Origin: Ptychodera flava
Taxonomy: Eukaryota; Hemichordata; Enteropneusta; Ptychoderidae
Direction: 5' to 3'
DNA: 64,000 nt
Assembly: GCF_041260155.1 (NCBI RefSeq)
Contig: NW_027248277.1
Span: 24,295,322-24,359,321, forward strand
A model generated the notes under the pieces. That model was not told the DNA's origin. It was given only the letters and a program-made list of their open reading frames with translations, and ran no database searches. Numbering within the stretch: position 1 is the stretch's first letter; every line of letters begins with the position of its first letter. Of the stretch, positions 61,846-64,000 are shown one piece after another. Position numbers and translations under genes: made by a program.

Positions 61846-63722
61846 ATATATATATTCAACCTTCCTTCACGAAGCATGTTTTAAAATATTCAATAACTAC
61901 TGGAATCACCAATTGTACAATGTGTACCTACCCATTTTCATGTAGCGTGGTTGTACCAAGTCTACCTGACTGCCAACTAAAATTACCGTAGGCTTTCTGG
62001 ACGACCCCTGTCCATTTGTCTTCTCCAAGTTGGTAACGACGTTTGTTGCCTTGATGAATCTCAACCAACAGTTTATCTGAATATTAAAGAAATAACTCTT
62101 ATTTCCCAAGTCCCAAATTTTGCACTGTGTCCCCCTCATATTATTCTTGATTTGGTGAGAGGATGGCTAAAAATTTCATTGAGGAAAATTTGAGCTAAGG
62201 TTTGAGTCTTTAACTCTCATGGCGCATACTACCTTAAAATATCCGTGCGTTGAAAGAAAAAAAATAACAATACATAGAAGGCACTACACTTATTTAGGAA
62301 GGTTTCTCTCCCTCCGATACCAGTGGTCACGCTGTGGGCTAAATATAGAATGATACAATGTACAAACCTCTTTCCTTTTTTTGATCAGAACATCGATTGG
62401 TCTATCGCCCTCTACGTCGACAATTTTGTAGACGACCATAAATATGGCTTCTTGAGCACCTAGGAACATATTATGGGTGACGTAGAATTCCGGTTGTCCT
62501 GCAAAGTCCCACATACTAAATTTTCCGGCGTTAGGTATATCGACCGGAGTCACGTCGACGCCAGGCGTTGGTTCATATTCAGTGTGTTCCGAGTCAGCAT
62601 CTACCTGTTGATTATAAAATATATTATGTTATACCAGTATAATGCCGGCGAAAATAAAGCCCCCTGGTTGGTCGAGACCACAAATTGAAATCCATCCTAG
62701 TGGCCCTGAACATGAATTAATTTTTATTAGAGTGAATACTTGATTAATAGAGAGATTTGAAGAAAACCCCGTGTGAGGGTAATTACGAATCTATCTGTAA
62801 ATGTTAATAAACTGAATAGAATACAAAATAACTGTAACATCTGTGCTATGCATGCTGGTCGGATACTGTACAATACATGATTTGCAATTCTTTGATCGAA
62901 AATCGTCACTTAATGAAATGATGTTGGTTCTTAATCCTTCTCAACAAAAACCAAACCCCAACAATTTTCTAGATGATCTGTGTAGCAAAGAAATATCGTG
63001 TTTGGTCAGAAAAAACACCGTCACCATAATTCACTTATACAAATCTGTGTTTTGTCTTTAAGGTAGAACGCACCTCGGGGACAGATAGTCGGACTCTCAA
63101 ATTCCTATAATTCTTTTCCCATCTACCACTTGTGCGGCCTCATTTTAAAACTTTTGGAAAAGAAAAACTTTCACCGTCTTAGTTTTTCGATCCAAAATTA
63201 ATTTTATCTCCATAGAGTTAACATAGGAATGGCGGCCATTTTGAATTTCAAATATCGCAAAATGTCGGGCAGTTTGTTTCGCTAGCTCCAAACTTTGCAC
63301 GGTAACCCCCTGATTCTTATTGTTGATTTGGTAAGAGAATAGTTTAAAGTTTCATTCAGGAGAAAAAGTTTAAGTTTTCCACTTTCGAGGCGCATTCTAA
63401 CTTAAATATGGTCAAAGGGGCGTTCCTTGGTATTCAAAATGCCCATGTTAGGGCGCTGTTTTTAAAAAGCAGCCACCCGCTTAAAATCTGTGATTGGTTA
63501 GATGTTCTCTTTCCATGGTAACTGTGGCAAAATTGAAACAGGTGACAGTATTCCTTTAATTAATTCTATAACCAGCAAGGGACAGAGGGAATTATCTTTC
63601 ATCTTTACCTTCTGAAGTGATCTGTGGAGCGTGGTCTTGCCAACTCTACCATAGCCACACATGAAGAGTTTGCAGACGTCTTGTGGAACACATGTTTTCA
63701 TCAATACATCATACTCCTTGTT
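51380..63722 (-). CDS. Gene E: ROC-COR-Death protein, visible 3' part (paralogue of gene D)
   Basis: Six exons are visible: 63722-63609, 62604-62368, 62076-61932, 61452-61305, 59036-58856 and 52690-51380, total 2136 nt, 711 residues and a stop. The upstream exons, expected to include ankyrin repeats as in gene D, lie beyond the right edge. Exon borders and sizes mirror gene D exons 7-12. Motifs: P-loop GYGRVGKTTL, WDFAGQPEF, VILVGSQVDL in the G4 place, FLLDC, COR with LRPQWLC and a C-terminal Death domain, plus an acidic tail that gene D lacks. D and E lie head to tail on one strand, so tandem duplication is the simple explanation. Function is inferred only from domains: a GTPase switch coupled to Death-domain contacts. 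Confidence 0.85.
52718..58263. mobile_element. Giant foldback element of ~400-bp repeat units in the last intron of gene E
   Basis: The ends are long inverted copies: CCGTGGGCTAGAGGGGGTCT at 52,722 is inverted at 58,240-58,259, and the match continues for well over 200 bp into each arm. The left arm (to about 56,000) has about eight head-to-tail units of ~400 bp (cores near 52,866, 53,263, 53,663, 54,063, 54,463, 54,863, 55,260 and 55,665). The right arm has about six units inverted. The axis is near 56,070. A possible TAT duplication (52,715-52,717; 58,264-58,266) flanks TAG-ended termini. No coding frame of note. The units nearest the axis are the most diverged. Confidence 0.85.
58295..58475. 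repeat. ~44-bp degenerate tandem repeat
   Basis: About four units containing TGTACTACGTGTA…GTTGTGTGCATGACG…ACATGTT, directly to the right of the foldback element. Confidence 0.7.
58856..59036 (-). CDS. Gene E exon, start of COR domain
   Basis: IPNLCAEILKKKDEWIED to LDEDFIKLSTNYLQDMGE, matching gene D exon 11. The start is 59,036 or 59,038 depending on which splice pair is used upstream; with 59,038 the length is 183 nt, the same as in gene D. Donor GGAGAG|GTAATT, phase 0. Confidence 0.83.
59059..61304 (-). other. Intron of gene E
   Basis: Apart from the hairpin at 60,217-60,358 and a CAC/CAT-rich patch near 60,365-60,500, nothing recognisable is seen; long frames here are arms of the hairpin or low complexity. 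Confidence 0.5.
60217..60358. repeat. Hairpin with ~64-nt arms
   Basis: Left arm 60,217-60,280 (AGCAATAACCCCCTTCGCAG…) pairs with right arm 60,295-60,358 with a few mismatches around a 14-nt loop (TCGCCTATCGGCTC). It lies in a gene E intron. Probably a small foldback element. Confidence 0.8.
61305..61452 (-). CDS. Gene E exon, ROC-COR junction (3' border ambiguous)
   Basis: AQLAHKQLLMEAKKLFGGYL to FLLDCRVSEGPDIERLRDC. Acceptor CATTGTAG|CCCAGT. Relative to gene D the end has lost one base, so the frame closes in one of two ways: GT donor at GCAAG|GTACTC (exon end 61,305, phase 2) with the next acceptor at TTAGAG|CCAAAA, or a GC donor at CGTCAG|GCAAGG (end 61,310, phase 0) with the acceptor at TTTTAG|AGCCAA. 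Coordinates given follow the GT model. Confidence 0.75.
61756..61855. repeat. (CT)n and (AT)n compound microsatellite
   Basis: CT dinucleotides with two CCT slips followed by AT dinucleotides, in a gene E intron. Confidence 0.95.
61932..62076 (-). CDS. Gene E exon with ROC G4 region
   Basis: 145 nt, ending in phase 1 as in gene D. NCWLRFIKATNVVTNLEKT, then KPTVILVGSQVDLVQP. Acceptor ATATTCAG|ATAAAC, donor ATGG|GTAGGT; a second GT four bases on would give the wrong phase. Confidence 0.82.
62140..62240 (-). mobile_element. TTAA element, truncated copy
   Basis: Contains only one end of the family (…TTGATTTGGTGAGAGGATGG to GGCGCATACTACCTTAA). Lies between two ROC exons of gene E. Confidence 0.55.
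62368..62604 (-). CDS. Gene E exon with ROC switch region
   Basis: 79 codons, identical in length to gene D exon 8. EYEPTPGVDVTPVDIP precedes MWDFAGQPEFYVTHNMFLGA. Acceptor ATCAACAG|GTAGAT, donor AAAGAG|GTTTGT (a weaker donor). Confidence 0.88.
63058..63405 (-). mobile_element. TTAA inverted-repeat element (MITE), full copy
   Basis: TTAAGGTAGAACGCACCTCG to CGAGGCGCATTCTAACTTAA, 348 bp, opposite in orientation to the copies at 20,009 and 41,001, in an intron of gene E. A half copy ends at 62,237-62,240. Confidence 0.8.
63409..63559 (+). mobile_element. Partial copy of the 191-bp MITE-like element
   Basis: Matches 15,482-15,634 (GGTCAAAGGGGCGTTC… to …TTCCTTTAA) but lacks the left terminus; it abuts the TTAA element at 63,058-63,405. 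Confidence 0.6.
63609..63722 (-). CDS. Gene E exon with P-loop
   Basis: 38 codons: NKEYDVLMKTCVPQDVCKLF then MCGYGRVGKTTLHRSLQK (GxxxxGKT). Acceptor CTCAACAG|AACAAG, donor CAGAAG|GTAAAG, phase 0. One codon shorter than its gene D equivalent. Confidence 0.88.
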
Positions 63723-64000
63723 CTGTTGAGACGAGAAATCGCGAACCAGACATCTCTTAATATGTTACGTGCAATTATTGCAAAACATACAGATAATCGG
63801 CAATGTCATTTTCTTATGGACGAGAACTGACGGCGTATTCACAAGGCTTGGCCTCGCACACTGTCGACCTGAAAGCCATCTAGCATCAAAAGCCATGTGC
63901 CTCAACTGCACATCCGCAACCGATTTTGCGGAGTTATAGAGGAATTTCTAATCGTGTTTTCTGTCCAATTTCTGCCGCTGGCCACAGCGCAGACAATGGG
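63723..64000 (-). other. Intron of gene E running off the right edge
   Basis: Lies 5' of the P-loop exon in gene orientation. No further exon (for example an ankyrin unit) is visible before the end of the window. Confidence 0.55.

Overview
This is eukaryotic, AT-rich, intron-rich DNA from an animal. Coding exons are short, have GT/AG borders, and sit in a sea of microsatellites, foldback repeats and transposon copies. The LTR element at 33-39 kb has a Ty3/gypsy-type pol in the order integrase before reverse transcriptase, an arrangement known from Gmr1-like elements of deuterostomes. With steryl-sulfatase-like and ankyrin-ROC-COR-Death genes alongside, a marine invertebrate deuterostome (hemichordate, cephalochordate or similar) is a reasonable guess. 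The species cannot be told from the sequence.

All recognisable host genes lie on the minus strand, so each reads from high to low coordinates. (1) 1-21 kb holds three tandem steryl-sulfatase-like arylsulfatase units. Unit B (20,996 to 16,683) is a pseudogene with five visible lesions. Unit A (12,866 to 7,239) has an intact signal/active-site exon and an intact long second exon, but a 691-bp terminal-inverted-repeat element with a 4-bp target duplication splits its last third. Unit C shows only its first exon (2,549-2,300); any body would lie off the left edge. The A and C exon-1 regions are almost identical.

(2) 47.6-21.8 kb is one complete gene (gene D) of 12 coding exons, joined in frame with consistent phases: a short first exon, five ankyrin exons (31 or 33 residues), a ROC GTPase, a COR domain and a C-terminal Death domain, about 862 residues. 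Its intron 2 holds a 6.27-kb Gmr1-like LTR retrotransposon (33,187-39,456) with near-identical 571-bp LTRs, an ATGC target duplication and several reading-frame breaks. Intron 1 holds ~140-bp tandem repeats.

(3) 63.7-51.4 kb is the 3' part of a paralogous gene (gene E: ROC-COR-Death; its 5' exons are off the right edge). Its last intron holds a 5.5-kb giant inverted repeat made of ~400-bp units, facing one way in the left arm and the other way in the right arm.

Genes D and E look like cytoplasmic death-domain signalling GTPases that arose by duplication. The sulfatases would be ER/lysosomal membrane hydrolases. No functional link between the two groups is visible. I saw no tRNA, rRNA, CRISPR array or prokaryotic feature.
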